NCBI GenBank assembly: GCA_903840165.1
Contig: CAIMEY010000119.1
Location: 1 to 64,000, forward strand
Length of the DNA: 64,000 nucleotides
From: an uncultured Myxococcales bacterium
GTDB lineage: Bacteria; Myxococcota_A; UBA9042
Direction: 5' to 3'
The notes under the pieces were generated by a model that was not told the origin of the DNA, searched no databases, and saw only the letters and a list, made by a program, of their open reading frames with translations. Below are positions 9,193 to 19,231 of the stretch, one piece after another. The first letter of the stretch is position 1. Every line of letters begins with the position of its first letter. The translations under genes were made by a program, and so were the position numbers.

Positions 9193-10404
9193 TCAGGTTG
9201 CCCGTAAGCACTCAACTGGGCTGAGTTTTGCGGCTCGCCAGGCTGGTCCCGCTGCCGCAAGCGCCGTAGCCACCAGGGCAAGCAAGGCGGTGCCTACGAC
9301 GGCCAATGCGCTGATACTCGGGCGCAATTGAGACTCGACGTCGGCACCCGGGGCCCGCAGCGTCACGCCGTGGGTTTGCAGGCAGTAGACCAGCAGTGTC
9401 CCGGCCGCGACGCCAAGGCAAGAGCCTAAAATACCTAGCAAAATAGCCTCGGAAACCAGCAGGCGCACCACCTCCTGGCGGCGCACGCCCAGGGCCAGCA
9501 TCGTGCCAATTTCGCGAACGCGTTCGTGCACGGTCATGTACATGGTGTTGGCCACGGCAGTTGCCAGAAGCAGCAGCAGCACGGCCACAACCACACGCAT
9601 GACTACGGTCAACATCCCTAAAACAGACCGTATTTGCGGCAGAAGGTCTAGCCAGGACACCACCTGGTAGTCGGGGCCCAAGGCTGCTTGCACCTGCCCG
9701 GCGATCTTGTCGGCCTGGGAAAACTCATTGATTGCCAAGGAATATTCTGTGACTCGCCCCGGCATCTGTAGCAGTTCCTGGGCGTACCCAAGTTGGACGA
9801 CCACAAGACGCCTAGCATCCAGCTCCGTGGTTGCGGGTAGCTTGCCGGCCACACGAAGATCCAGCAGATTCGGGCGGTTATCTGGCCCCGTCGCCATCAG
9901 TTGCAGGGTCTCGCCGGGCAGGGCGCGAAGGCCCTCGGCTAAGCGAATACCCAACACCGCGCCGTTTTTGTCTGTTGATTCAATACCTTTCCCGATGACA
10001 TTGGCAAAGCGCACCGGGCACACCTTGCGATCTGCCACAGGCTCGATGGCCGACACCAGCGCCAAGGTGCTCTGCTGACCATTACCCAGCGTAGCTTCAA
10101 AGGAAAGTCGCGCCGCCACCGCCGTGACGCCCGGCATCGCAGCCAGCCTCGCCCGCAGCTCAGCGCTGTCCGGCAGCGTAAAATCCAGTGCGTTTTGGTC
10201 CGCTTGCAGGTGGCCGGTCTTGTGGACCTGCACCGCCCCGAGCCGACCTTCCACCATCAAACCGCCGATCAGCGTGACGATGCCTGTGGCAAATCCCTGC
10301 AAAACCAGCGCCGCGCCGATGCCGATGGTGAGCCCCGCCAGGGTCACGGCTGTGCGGCGGCGATTGCGGGTTAGGTTGCGGAGCGCAAGCAAAATCCATT
10401 GCAT
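9193..10404 (-). CDS. FtsX/LolC-type ABC transporter permease
   Basis: A 403-aa inner-membrane permease. The layout is typical of the MacB/FtsX/LolCE family: one N-terminal helix after the RNLTRNRRR motif, a large periplasmic domain (~45-275) and three C-terminal helices. ATG 10404 is chosen because it opens exactly at MQWILLALRNL; the frame runs further upstream only through a dispersed repeat. That repeat supplies an AAAGGG sequence ahead of the ATG. The second permease lies 57 bp upstream. No ATPase gene is nearby, so the partner ATPase must be encoded elsewhere. A lipoprotein-release or toxin/lipid export role is possible. Confidence 0.75.
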   Translation of the reverse strand: MQWILLALRNLTRNRRRTAVTLAGLTIGIGAALVLQGFATGIVTLIGGLMVEGRLGAVQVHKTGHLQADQNALDFTLPDSAELRARLAAMPGVTAVAARLSFEATLGNGQQSTLALVSAIEPVADRKVCPVRFANVIGKGIESTDKNGAVLGIRLAEGLRALPGETLQLMATGPDNRPNLLDLRVAGKLPATTELDARRLVVVQLGYAQELLQMPGRVTEYSLAINEFSQADKIAGQVQAALGPDYQVVSWLDLLPQIRSVLGMLTVVMRVVVAVLLLLLATAVANTMYMTVHERVREIGTMLALGVRRQEVVRLLVSEAILLGILGSCLGVAAGTLLVYCLQTHGVTLRAPGADVESQLRPSISALAVVGTALLALVATALAAAGPAWRAAKLSPVECLRAT

Positions 10405-10445
10405 ATCAGTCAGTTTACCCTTTGGTATCCAAGGCAATTTTGCCT
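10402..10445 (-). repeat. Dispersed intergenic element, copy 5
   Basis: The minus strand reads TTGGATACCAAAGGGTAAA, four bases, CTGA. It ends at the start codon of the downstream permease, and its AAAGGG is the only ribosome-site-like sequence for that gene. Confidence 0.75.
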
Positions 10446-10461
10446 CAAAAAACCAGCTCCG

Positions 10462-11700
10462 TCACACCGCCGCCAAGGCCTGGACCGGCCTCAGTAGGGA
10501 AGCCCGCCGCGCCGGCAGCAGCGCAGCAAGCACCGCGCCCAGCCACACAGCCCCAAGGACGATCGCCACGTCACTCATGAACAATTCCGGCTGGATATGC
10601 AGCATTCCACCACCCGGCGCCTGAAACGTCACGTCCACACGGGCCAAGACGATCAGCGTCAGACCCGCGCCAAGCAGACCGGGAACCGACGCAGCAACGG
10701 CCAACAGTATGGATTCCAAGACGAAAAGCCCGACGATTTGGCTTCGGCGCAGTCCCAGGGCCAGAAGCAGGCCGATTTCCCGCGTCCGCTCCAGCACGCT
10801 CATTAGCAGGGTGTTGACAACGCCGAGCAGGGCCACCACCAACATCACCGCCATGATCACGCCAAGTACCTTGTCTTGAATAGCGATTGCGTCTGCGACT
10901 ACCTTGGCCAGCTCCGACCAAATCGACACTTCGAAGCCACTGCCCAGCGCCGCCTGTAGCCTCTGGCGCGTGCCCTCAATATCGCCTAGATCATTGACAG
11001 AAATCGCAATTTCGGTGGCCTTGCCGGGCATACGCAGCAACTCTTGGGCCTTGGCTAGGGTTAGCAAGCCCAGACGCGTCTCCAAACCCGGCGAGCGCGG
11101 TAAGCCATTCAGTCCAATGAGTTGCGTATCCAGGGCATTGAGGCTGCCGTCGCGGTCGTTGCTCAGGATGGCGACACGTCCAGCATCGCCCTTGGCCAGC
11201 CGCGCGCCAATTCGCCTGGCCAATTCAGCTGAAAGAACAAGTCCATCGGGCTCTTTGTCGCTCGGCAGGCGTCCAGAGGTGAGGCGTTCAGGGCGCGCCG
11301 GGCAGACCTTGGTCTCGCGCTCAGGATCGAGGGCTGTGAGCATCGCAAACGTTGTTGTATCTCCTGAGGAAACAAGGCCCGCAAACGGGATTCGTGGCGC
11401 GGCGGCACGCACATTGTCAACGGCTTCGATTCGCGTCAACATCGCCGTATCGACTGGGAAATCCAAGTCGATCGGCGCGCCGAAGATCTGAGCCATCCAG
11501 CCCGTCTTATGGACCTGCAGCGCTCCGACTTGGCCGGTGATCGCCTCCATTTTCAAGGACCGTTGCACGCCGTTGAGCATCCCGCGCAACGTCGTCACGG
11601 CCAAAACACCAAGCAAAATCGCTAGACCCGCGACGATGGACCGCCGCCGGTTTCGCAGCAGATTGCGCGCCGCCAGAACTACCCAAGCACCGATGTTCAT
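10462..11700 (-). CDS. FtsX/LolC-type ABC transporter permease, second copy
   Basis: A 412-aa paralogue of the downstream permease with the same plan: an N-terminal helix after RNLLRNRRRS, a periplasmic domain, and three C-terminal helices ending near the C-terminus. Both proteins carry a K-V-C-P motif in the periplasmic domain (TKVCPARPE here, RKVCPVRFA in the partner), which supports a heterodimer. ATG 11700 follows GAGGGAAAGG. The two genes form a leftward operon, divergent from aceE. The periplasmic Cys is worth noting. Confidence 0.75.
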   Translation of the reverse strand: MNIGAWVVLAARNLLRNRRRSIVAGLAILLGVLAVTTLRGMLNGVQRSLKMEAITGQVGALQVHKTGWMAQIFGAPIDLDFPVDTAMLTRIEAVDNVRAAAPRIPFAGLVSSGDTTTFAMLTALDPERETKVCPARPERLTSGRLPSDKEPDGLVLSAELARRIGARLAKGDAGRVAILSNDRDGSLNALDTQLIGLNGLPRSPGLETRLGLLTLAKAQELLRMPGKATEIAISVNDLGDIEGTRQRLQAALGSGFEVSIWSELAKVVADAIAIQDKVLGVIMAVMLVVALLGVVNTLLMSVLERTREIGLLLALGLRRSQIVGLFVLESILLAVAASVPGLLGAGLTLIVLARVDVTFQAPGGGMLHIQPELFMSDVAIVLGAVWLGAVLAALLPARRASLLRPVQALAAV

Positions 11701-11971
11701 CGGCCTTTCCCTCAGGCTACGCGTTTCGGTCGTAGCCACGGCGCAGTGTACGGCCTGAGGCCGCGAAGCGAAAGGCAGTTCGGGCTCGTGCGCACGCAGA
11801 GTTCCTCGGTAGCGCCGCACGGACAAAGCGGATGCCATGCAAGATGTTGCGCACATTTCACCTTGAAAAACAAACGATTATAAGCATTTTCTTGAATCAC
11901 CGGGGTCTCCCCCTAGACTGCGCAATCCCGGTCGCGGCCAATTGATTCCCGCGCCGGCATAGAGGATGTTC

Positions 11972-14635
11972 ATGACCGCCGCCGATTTGCTTTCCCAAGT
12001 ACAGCAGGATGTTGACCCGCAAGAAACCCGCGAATGGATGGACAGTTTGCGCGCGGTGCTCGAGCAGGGGGGCCATGAACGCGCCCACTACCTGCTGACC
12101 CGCCTGCAAGAGTCTTTGCAGATTGAGGGGATAGACCTGCCGTTCCTGGTACGGTCGCCGTATGTCAACACCATTTCCGCGGAGCGTACGCCTGCGTATC
12201 CCGGCGATCTGGCTATGGAACAGCAGATTCGCCGCATCGTACGTTGGAATGCCGCGGTGATGGTGCATCGCGCCAATAAGCATTTCGAGGGGATAGGCGG
12301 TCACCTATCAAGTTACGCATCAGCTGCAATGCTGTATGAAGTTGGATTTAACCACTTTTTTCGATCTCCACTTGCTGAAGGTGGCGGTGATCAAGTCTAT
12401 TTTCAGGGCCATAGCGCCCCCGGAATCTACTCGCGGGCCTTCTTGGAAGGTCGCCTGAGTCCGACGCAATTGGAGCACTTTCGCCGCGAAGCTTTTGAAA
12501 TTGCTGGAGAAATCCCAAATCCTAACCTCATTGGCCGCGGACGACGCGGCCTGTCCAGCTATCCCCATCCACGCCTGATGCCCGACTTCTGGCAATTTTC
12601 TACCGTTTCCATGGGCTTGGGGCCCATCGGTGCCATCTACCAAGCCCGCCTCAACCGCTACTTGCACGCGCGCGGCATTCTAGACACCAGCCGCAGCCGG
12701 GTCTGGTGCTTCATCGGCGATGGCGAGACCGACGAGCCTGAAACGCTTGGCGCTCTGTCCCTGGCCGCGAGGGAACAGCTTGATAATTTGACGTTTGTCA
12801 TCAACTGCAACCTGCAGCGCCTCGACGGACCGGTGCGGGGAAACGGCAAGATCATTCAAGAACTGGAGAGTTCGTTCAACGGCGCGGGTTGGAACGTCAT
12901 CAAGGTCATCTGGGGCTCAGCGTGGGACGAGCTACTCAAGCGAGATGAAAGCGGAATCCTTCGCCAACGGATGCAGGAAGTCGTCGATGGCGAGTACCAG
13001 AAGTACGTCACCATGCCCACTTCCTACGTACGTGAACACTTCTTTGGCAAGTACCCGCAATTGCTAGCAATGGTTGCGGATCTGTCCGACAAGCACATCC
13101 GGCGTATGCACCGCGGCGGTCACGACCCGGTCAAAGTTCATGCGGCATTTCATGCGGCTACGCATACCCACGGTCGGCCGACGGTCGTGCTAGCCAAGAC
13201 GGTCAAGGGCTACACGCTGGGCGAGGGCATCGAGGCCCGCAACGCCACGCATCAACAGAAGAAACTCGGACCTCAGGAGCTGCGCGCCTTTCGCGACGTG
13301 CTCCACCTGCCCATTGCCGACGCGGCCCTGGAGGACCCACCGTTCTACCATCCAGGCGAGAACAGCCTGGAAGTCCAATATATTCAAGAGCGTCGACGAG
13401 CTCTCGGCGGCCCCGTTCCCCATGGGCGTCCCGGCGGCAAGACGCAGTTCCAGGTGCCAGCAGCGCCTATGTGGCAGCGCTTCCACCAAGGCAGCGGCGC
13501 GGCAGAAGTCTCCACAACGGTTGCGTTTGTTGGCGTCCTGCAGGCCCTCATCAAGGACAAGGACCTAGGCCGGCGCATTGTGCCCATCGTTTGCGACGAG
13601 GCCCGCACCTTTGGCATGGAGTCGATGTTCAAGCCCTTTGGCATCTACTCGTCCGTGGGCCAGCTGTATACGCCCGTCGACGCTGAGTATTTGATGGCCT
13701 ACCGCGAAGCCAAGGACGGCCAACTGCTGCAGGAAGGCATCACCGAAGCTGGCAGTCTTGCTAGCTTTTTGGCAGCGGCGACGGCCTATTCGGTGCATGG
13801 CGAGTTGCTGATTCCGTTCTACCTGTATTACTCCATGTTTGGATTCCAACGCGTTGGCGACCAGATTTGGCAGGCCGCAGACATGAATGCGCGTGGATTC
13901 TTGCTGGGTTGCACTGCTGGACGCACGACGCTCAATGGCGAGGGCCTGCAGCATGAAGACGGTCACTCCATCCTGATTGCCTCCGCGCACGAGGCCGTGA
14001 TTACGTATGAGCCAAGCTACGCGTATGAAATCGCAGTCATTGTTGAGGACGGTCTGCGACGGATGCTGGGGGGTGAGAATGTCATCTACTACTTAACCCT
14101 TCAGAATGAAACGTATCTTCAACCACCACCGCCGCATGGCGAAATTGACGCAATCCGCGACGGAATTCGTAAAGGCCTATATTTGCTCAAGCCTGCCGCG
14201 GACGTGGGCGCGACCGGACCAGCGCAGTTGCAGCTGCTCGGCTCGGGGTCCATCCTGCCGCAGGTGCTGGAAGCCCAGCAGGTGCTTTGGAAAGTCCATG
14301 GAATTGCAGCGGATGTCTGGTCGGTCACCAGCTACGTCGAGCTGCGTCGCGAGGCCATCGCCTGTGATACCCGCAATCGCCACGGCAACCTGCGTGGGGA
14401 TGCTGCGGAAATTCCCTATGTTGTCAATCTATTAGGGAATACTGCGGGGCCTGTTGTCGCAGCTTCGGACTGGATGCGCGCGGTGCCGGACCAACTTGCG
14501 CCGTGGCTGGCGGGGCGGTTGACGACGCTGGGGACCGACGGGTACGGCTTGTCGGACACCCGGGAGGCGCTGCGCCGGCACTTCGAAGTGGACACGCAGG
14601 CCATTGTCGAAACGGCGCTGTGGAAGGTGGCTTAG
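11972..14635 (+). CDS. aceE: Pyruvate dehydrogenase E1 component, homodimeric type
   Basis: An 887-aa thiamine-diphosphate enzyme that decarboxylates pyruvate and acetylates the E2 lipoyl domain, feeding acetyl-CoA to the TCA cycle. Length and colinearity match AceE (~890 aa). The ThDP motif GDGETDEPET...N lies near residues 248-275, and family blocks such as GGHLSSYASAA and YFQGHSAPGIY are clear. ATG 11972 is preferred over 11966 because TAGAGG lies 6 nt upstream of it. No E2 or E3 gene is adjacent, unlike the usual aceEF operon. Confidence 0.93.
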   Translation: MTAADLLSQVQQDVDPQETREWMDSLRAVLEQGGHERAHYLLTRLQESLQIEGIDLPFLVRSPYVNTISAERTPAYPGDLAMEQQIRRIVRWNAAVMVHRANKHFEGIGGHLSSYASAAMLYEVGFNHFFRSPLAEGGGDQVYFQGHSAPGIYSRAFLEGRLSPTQLEHFRREAFEIAGEIPNPNLIGRGRRGLSSYPHPRLMPDFWQFSTVSMGLGPIGAIYQARLNRYLHARGILDTSRSRVWCFIGDGETDEPETLGALSLAAREQLDNLTFVINCNLQRLDGPVRGNGKIIQELESSFNGAGWNVIKVIWGSAWDELLKRDESGILRQRMQEVVDGEYQKYVTMPTSYVREHFFGKYPQLLAMVADLSDKHIRRMHRGGHDPVKVHAAFHAATHTHGRPTVVLAKTVKGYTLGEGIEARNATHQQKKLGPQELRAFRDVLHLPIADAALEDPPFYHPGENSLEVQYIQERRRALGGPVPHGRPGGKTQFQVPAAPMWQRFHQGSGAAEVSTTVAFVGVLQALIKDKDLGRRIVPIVCDEARTFGMESMFKPFGIYSSVGQLYTPVDAEYLMAYREAKDGQLLQEGITEAGSLASFLAAATAYSVHGELLIPFYLYYSMFGFQRVGDQIWQAADMNARGFLLGCTAGRTTLNGEGLQHEDGHSILIASAHEAVITYEPSYAYEIAVIVEDGLRRMLGGENVIYYLTLQNETYLQPPPPHGEIDAIRDGIRKGLYLLKPAADVGATGPAQLQLLGSGSILPQVLEAQQVLWKVHGIAADVWSVTSYVELRREAIACDTRNRHGNLRGDAAEIPYVVNLLGNTAGPVVAASDWMRAVPDQLAPWLAGRLTTLGTDGYGLSDTREALRRHFEVDTQAIVETALWKVA

Positions 14636-14649
14636 CGTGGTTGTTTGCT

Positions 14650-14696
14650 TGTAATATTAAGGCTTTGTCCCAGTGGACACCAAGGCAAATTTGGCC
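14650..14696 (-). repeat. Dispersed intergenic element, copy 6
   Basis: The minus strand reads TTGGTGTCCACTGGGACAA, four bases, TTAA. It lies 15 bp after the aceE stop codon. Confidence 0.7.
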
Positions 14697-14788
14697 ACTG
14701 GCTGGACCCACCACCCGCCCCGTGCGCCCCCTGCTTTGGCTGCAGAAACGAGGCAGCCGATGGTGCAGTTTTTGGCGACACTATCTCT

Positions 14789-14834
14789 GTACTATCAACG
14801 GGTTGTCCCAGTGGACACCAAAGCGAAAATCCCC
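14789..14834 (-). repeat. Dispersed intergenic element, copy 7
   Basis: The minus strand reads TTGGTGTCCACTGGGACAA, four bases, TTGA. The core is identical to copy 6, only ~140 bp away and in the same orientation, which suggests recent duplication. It abuts the MFS stop codon. Confidence 0.75.
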
Positions 14835-14839
14835 GTCAA

Positions 14840-16114
14840 CTAGGCCGCGTGCAGGTCGACGCCCCGGGTCTCGCGGAACGTCCACACGAAGGTCCCCGTG
14901 AACAGCGCAAAGGCCATCGCCAGCAAGAGGCCCTGGCCAACGCCGAAGCGGCCGGCAATCGACGCCATCGCCATTTGCGTGAAAAACTGAAATCCGCGTG
15001 CGAGGTTGTAGACCGTACCCATGGCAGTGTTGCGAATGTGGGTCGGAAAGAGTTCGGCCAGCAGGGCTCCAAAGCCCGCGGTGCAGCCCGAGCCAAAGCC
15101 GACGGCAAGCATGGCAGGCCAAAACAGCAGTGGTTGTGCGAGCATCTGCGGCCCGCGTTGAGACAGCGCCAGCAGACCCACGGCCGTCAGCAGGGAATAG
15201 GCGCTAAACGCGGGTCGGCGGCCAAAGCGGTCTGAGAGCCAGCCGAACGTAAGCATACCAAGAAGTTGGCCTCCTTGCGCCACCAGGATGAACTGCAGGC
15301 GAATGGACGAAAACGCCACGCCTTGGGTGTGGGCCTGTTCAAGCTCGGTAAAATACTCGGGTAACCAGACATAGGTTAGCCAATAGGTGCCCAATTTGGA
15401 GGCCCCCAGCGCCCATCCTTGCAGGGCGGCCCGCCAGTGGTTTCGCGCCAATTCCTTGTAAGGTTCAAAGAATCCAGCAATTTGCTGCCGCTGCAGCCAC
15501 AGCGGGGACTCGGGCACATGGCGCCGCACGGCGAAGACGAGCAGGGCAGGCAGGGCCGAAACGAAGAACAGCGCCCGCCAGCCAATCTTCGGTTCAAGCC
15601 AAAACCCTGCGATAACCGCAAGTGCGACGCCTACCGGTTCACCCGCTTGCAGCAGCGCTGCTGCCCGTCCGCGCTGCTTTTGCGGAAAGATTTCAGCCAT
15701 GAGCGCGTGACCGGTGGCCCATTCACCGCCGACGCCAAAGCCGGTCAGGCCGCGAAAGAGGGCGAGCATGCCCAAGCCCGTCGCCAGACCGCAGAGCCCG
15801 GTGCTGAGCGAATACACCAGGATTGTCCAGGACATAACACGCTTTCGCCCAAAGCGGTCGGCGAGGCCGCCAAAGACAATGCCGCCAACACCCGATGTTG
15901 CCAGGGCAATTCCGACCAGCAGGGCCTTATTGCGATGGGCATCTGCACCCCAATGAAAACCCGGATCGCGACCGATCGCCTGGGCTAAATACGCAAATAA
16001 GACAAGGTCATAGAAGTCAAAGAGCCACCCAGCCAAGGACACGCCATAGGCGCGCCAACGGACGGCGGCCGGCAAGGACGAAGCAGGGTCAGAGACTGGC
16101 GTGGCAGCAGACAT
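14840..16114 (-). CDS. MFS transporter, metabolite:H+ symporter type
   Basis: A 424-aa inner-membrane carrier with 12 predicted helices. The N-terminal GWLFDFYDLVLFAYL segment and the loop motif GGLADRFGRKRV (helices 2-3) place it in the major facilitator superfamily. It is closest in look to the SHS/AAHS groups that import carboxylates or sialic acid-type acids. ATG 16114 follows GTAGGA; the frame also opens at a TTG at 16132. It converges with aceE. A monocarboxylate substrate such as pyruvate or lactate would fit the neighbour but is not demonstrated. Confidence 0.75.
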   Translation of the reverse strand: MSAATPVSDPASSLPAAVRWRAYGVSLAGWLFDFYDLVLFAYLAQAIGRDPGFHWGADAHRNKALLVGIALATSGVGGIVFGGLADRFGRKRVMSWTILVYSLSTGLCGLATGLGMLALFRGLTGFGVGGEWATGHALMAEIFPQKQRGRAAALLQAGEPVGVALAVIAGFWLEPKIGWRALFFVSALPALLVFAVRRHVPESPLWLQRQQIAGFFEPYKELARNHWRAALQGWALGASKLGTYWLTYVWLPEYFTELEQAHTQGVAFSSIRLQFILVAQGGQLLGMLTFGWLSDRFGRRPAFSAYSLLTAVGLLALSQRGPQMLAQPLLFWPAMLAVGFGSGCTAGFGALLAELFPTHIRNTAMGTVYNLARGFQFFTQMAMASIAGRFGVGQGLLLAMAFALFTGTFVWTFRETRGVDLHAA

Positions 16115-16456
16115 ACGCAATCCTACAGGCAATTCGTCATGGAACGCAGATGCGGTTGAAGGTCGACTGGACTGTAGCTGGCTTTGCTAGTGCCGCAAAA
16201 CCAATGATGAAACCAGGGCTTTTGTGTCCCGTCAGCGTTCAGGCTCGCCCTGCCTTCGATGTTGCTGGGGTTTTCGCTGCCCGACGCTTTGCAGCAGCCA
16301 TGGTCAAAATTGGCGATTAGACTCAGGTGCATGGCGGTCCCCTCTTCATTGGCGAGGCGCCTAGCATTGGGCGGTGCAGGGCCAACTGGCAAGTGGCGAA
16401 TTGACGCAGAATTCGCTTGGTGCCCAAAGGGTTAAAACTATGAAATAAGGAGATAA
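16115..16456. other. Intergenic gap with one repeat copy
   Basis: 342 bp between two leftward genes. It holds one dispersed-repeat copy near its left end (16409-16450). I see no gene or clear promoter in the rest. Confidence 0.5.
16409..16450 (+). repeat. Dispersed intergenic element, copy 8
   Basis: The plus strand reads TTGGTGCCCAAAGGGTTAA, four bases, ATGAAAT. It lies 7 bp beyond the stop codon of the next leftward gene. Confidence 0.75.
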
Positions 16457-18631
16457 TCACCCGCCATTTCGCCCCATAGAACCGCCGCATCCGGCCTCGC
16501 GCAAAGACCATTGACCCGTGGTGCCCGCGTGCTTGTGGAACTCCCCGGGCAGGCCCAATGCGTCCCGTGCGGGCAGCCAGGTGACCGGTCCGGCGGCGAG
16601 CGGTGGACCGTGGGCGAAGGCGGCGAGTTGCGCGCAAACGCTCTTGGCGCCGTCGACCGCCTGGGCATCGCAGTCGGGTGGCAGCCAAATCCACAGTGGC
16701 TGCGGCAACTCACTGTGGCTGTCGCACAGGCTCTGCAAGCGGCCGAGACTGATCGCGCGCATGTCCGGCCCCGCGGCGCCAAGGAGCCCCAGCGGCGGTT
16801 CGACCACCACACGCTGCGAACCGTTGCGTTCGGGTTGCACGAACCAAACCGTGCCACGCTGAGCCTGCAGGGTCGGCTGGACGGCAGAAAAGGCTTGTGC
16901 TTGGCCATCTTGCGCCACACGCCCGGGCATCGAACTCAGGAGTTCAACCACCGCGGCCATCGTGGCCACACCGCGCATCACGAGGACGGCCCAACGCATC
17001 GTGCGCCCGGGCGGAACACCGTCGCCCGCCCGGACGGCCAGCAGGGCCAGCAGGGGCAGGGCAAGCGCCTGATAACGTAGGGCATCGCTGATGCAAGCGA
17101 CCACCAGAAGGCCTGATGCGACGACCACAAGCGTGCCAAGGGGCAGGGCAACCGCGCGAATTCGCAGCCATCCCTTGGCATTGGCGATGAGGCCCCCGGC
17201 ACCTAGCAGCACGAGCACCTGCCAGCTAGCAGGTGCCCAAGCGCCATCGAACCACAGCCAAAATGCGAATGGATCCGTGGGAATAGGCAGAGCCCCAGCC
17301 ACCGCCGTGCGCCGCGATAGCAGGGCGGCATTGCCAAGCAATTGAATCCCGAGCCCCGCCACAGCGGTCACGGCCAACAGCAAACCCCAAACGGGAACAA
17401 GGGTTTGTGACGTGGGCAGCGATTGCTCAGGCGGCGCATCCTCAGCCGACGACCAGACGGCGTGGCGAAACTCTGCGAGGACCAACTGCGAAGATGGCGT
17501 TGAAGTCGAAGCAACAGCTTGATCTTTAGGCTGTTTTACGCGTTCACGGCGGTGAAACATCGGCCGACCTGCCACAGGCGCTAGCCCCCATGCGGCCAGG
17601 GCCGTGCCCGCCGCAAAGCCTGGGCCGAGGGGATGTCCAAGCGCCACAAGGAGAATCGCCACGCAAGTGCCGATTCGATCGCCGACGTGCGCCGAACTCG
17701 CCAGCCACAGGGCTACGGTCATCAGCAGCAGGCCCAAAAGTACCGGACTTTCTGAGGAGCCCAATCGCGCAACAACAGGCGCTGTCAGGAGAATTGCCAG
17801 GGCTAGGGCGGCGCTCGGCCTACCACTGCCCGCAGCCCGCAGGGCCCGCCAAAGAGCGATGGATACCAACGACATAACCACATGAGACCATTGGATAAGA
17901 TTGGCATACGTGGCCCCCATCCAGCCTAGCGTCCACTGTTGGGCCAGCACCCAGGCCGGCCCGTACTCGCCAACGGCCCTGTCCGTACTCAGGCCCGCAT
18001 CCGGAGCGGCCAGCGCCACGGCAATGTCCTCGAAAGCATGGCCATTTGCGTGCAGAGGCGTCCAGGGCAGGGCGCTTCGCATGGCCAACCATGCGATAAA
18101 ACATGTGAAAAGCACCGAACTCCATCGCCATGGCGTACGCCACAGGCGCCAAATCGTCGCCGATGCCAGCGTCAGCCACAGCAATGCGGTCAAAATCCGT
18201 AACCAATACAGGCGGTTTTGCGATGGTTCGTCGCCTACGGTTACCGTCGGGCCCGTGCCAAAGAAATGACCGTCGTCGTGCCGCTCGATCGCCTGCTGCA
18301 ACTGTAGCTGCGCTTGCCGGAGTTCACCGGTCGCTGGAGCCAGCTCCAGGTCGAAGGCGCGATCCGTTGCAGATTCTTTGGGAATCAAGCGCAGTTCAGC
18401 ACTTGCGTCTGCCAGTTGTAGGCGGAAGACGACGCGGTCGCGCTCAATCGAAATTGCCTGCAACTTAGCCGAACCGATTGGCCCTTCGTCATGGAAGGGC
18501 TCGATAAGTTTGAGTATGTCTTGCTCGCGACCATGGCCGAAGCCCGGCCGCGCCCAGGCCGGCGTCGTCCACAAAAGCAGCATAGCGACAGCTAGCCAAT
18601 ACTTTGGAAGAAAACGCGAAAGCGCCAGCAT
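16457..18631 (-). CDS. Large membrane protein, signal peptide plus multi-helix domain (unknown)
   Basis: A 724-aa protein I do not recognise. It begins with a cleavable signal peptide ending TPAWA, then a ~130-residue periplasmic domain, then a polytopic region of about ten helices and a C-terminal soluble part with several Cys. The layout resembles GT-C/PMT-type glycosyltransferases, but no catalytic motif is clear. The same plan is seen in the protein at 43598-45835, suggesting distant paralogues. It starts 6 bp after the stop of an upstream lipoprotein gene, so translation is probably coupled. Confidence 0.6.
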   Translation of the reverse strand: MLALSRFLPKYWLAVAMLLLWTTPAWARPGFGHGREQDILKLIEPFHDEGPIGSAKLQAISIERDRVVFRLQLADASAELRLIPKESATDRAFDLELAPATGELRQAQLQLQQAIERHDDGHFFGTGPTVTVGDEPSQNRLYWLRILTALLWLTLASATIWRLWRTPWRWSSVLFTCFIAWLAMRSALPWTPLHANGHAFEDIAVALAAPDAGLSTDRAVGEYGPAWVLAQQWTLGWMGATYANLIQWSHVVMSLVSIALWRALRAAGSGRPSAALALAILLTAPVVARLGSSESPVLLGLLLMTVALWLASSAHVGDRIGTCVAILLVALGHPLGPGFAAGTALAAWGLAPVAGRPMFHRRERVKQPKDQAVASTSTPSSQLVLAEFRHAVWSSAEDAPPEQSLPTSQTLVPVWGLLLAVTAVAGLGIQLLGNAALLSRRTAVAGALPIPTDPFAFWLWFDGAWAPASWQVLVLLGAGGLIANAKGWLRIRAVALPLGTLVVVASGLLVVACISDALRYQALALPLLALLAVRAGDGVPPGRTMRWAVLVMRGVATMAAVVELLSSMPGRVAQDGQAQAFSAVQPTLQAQRGTVWFVQPERNGSQRVVVEPPLGLLGAAGPDMRAISLGRLQSLCDSHSELPQPLWIWLPPDCDAQAVDGAKSVCAQLAAFAHGPPLAAGPVTWLPARDALGLPGEFHKHAGTTGQWSLREAGCGGSMGRNGG

Positions 18632-18637
18632 CGTCGA

Positions 18638-19231
18638 CTAGTGCGCGCCAGCGACGGGAGGTGTCGCCGTGGCCGGATCGGGTGGCGGCAGCGGCGTCAA
18701 CAGCAACATGCCTTGAGGCGCGAAATACGTGCCGTCGTCGGTGCCGGTACCCAGGGAGCCCTTGAGCGTAACTTCTTGACCTAACAAGATTTTGCGGGCA
18801 TCCAAGTCGCGTTCGCCGCCCACCAGCAGACGCTTGCCGAGGCCGGTCTTGCCGTCTGTCAGGTGCAGATAAGGCGCTGGTTTGCAAACCTTTTCGCTCA
18901 GCGAACAGGGATGCAGCGTCGCTACAACGCCTCGCACCACGATTTCGCCTTTCACAGAGCCGCGTTGGGCGCCCAGCAGCCCGCGCACGGAATACGCGCC
19001 ATCTGGATAGCGATCGGGAGGCAGAATCGGCTGCAGATCGGGGGTCGGCGGCAACTGCGCCTTGCCCGTCGGCGCCACACGCGCGGGATGTTCAGGCGGC
19101 GGGCTGGGTTGGCACGCCGTCCCTGCCCCTGACAAAAGGGCCAGCGTCAAGATGGCCGTCACAGCCGGTTGACGGCGCATGTCGCGAAAATCTCTTTTCT
19201 TAACAATCAGATCCAGGAGGAACTGCCGCAT
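18638..19231 (-). CDS. Small lipoprotein with OB-fold-like domain
   Basis: 197 aa. ATG 19231 follows GAGGTGA; a downstream ATG at 19180 would give a more classical signal peptide (MRRQPAVTAILTLALLSG then AGTAC). After a Pro-rich linker, residues from about 95 on (GEIVVRGVV, HPCSLSEKVCKPAPYLHLTD, VTLKGSL) resemble a small OB-fold-like beta barrel. Two Cys may form a disulfide. It is probably anchored to the envelope and lies between a larger lipoprotein and the membrane protein in one leftward operon. The function is unknown. Confidence 0.65.
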   Translation of the reverse strand: MRQFLLDLIVKKRDFRDMRRQPAVTAILTLALLSGAGTACQPSPPPEHPARVAPTGKAQLPPTPDLQPILPPDRYPDGAYSVRGLLGAQRGSVKGEIVVRGVVATLHPCSLSEKVCKPAPYLHLTDGKTGLGKRLLVGGERDLDARKILLGQEVTLKGSLGTGTDDGTYFAPQGMLLLTPLPPPDPATATPPVAGAH

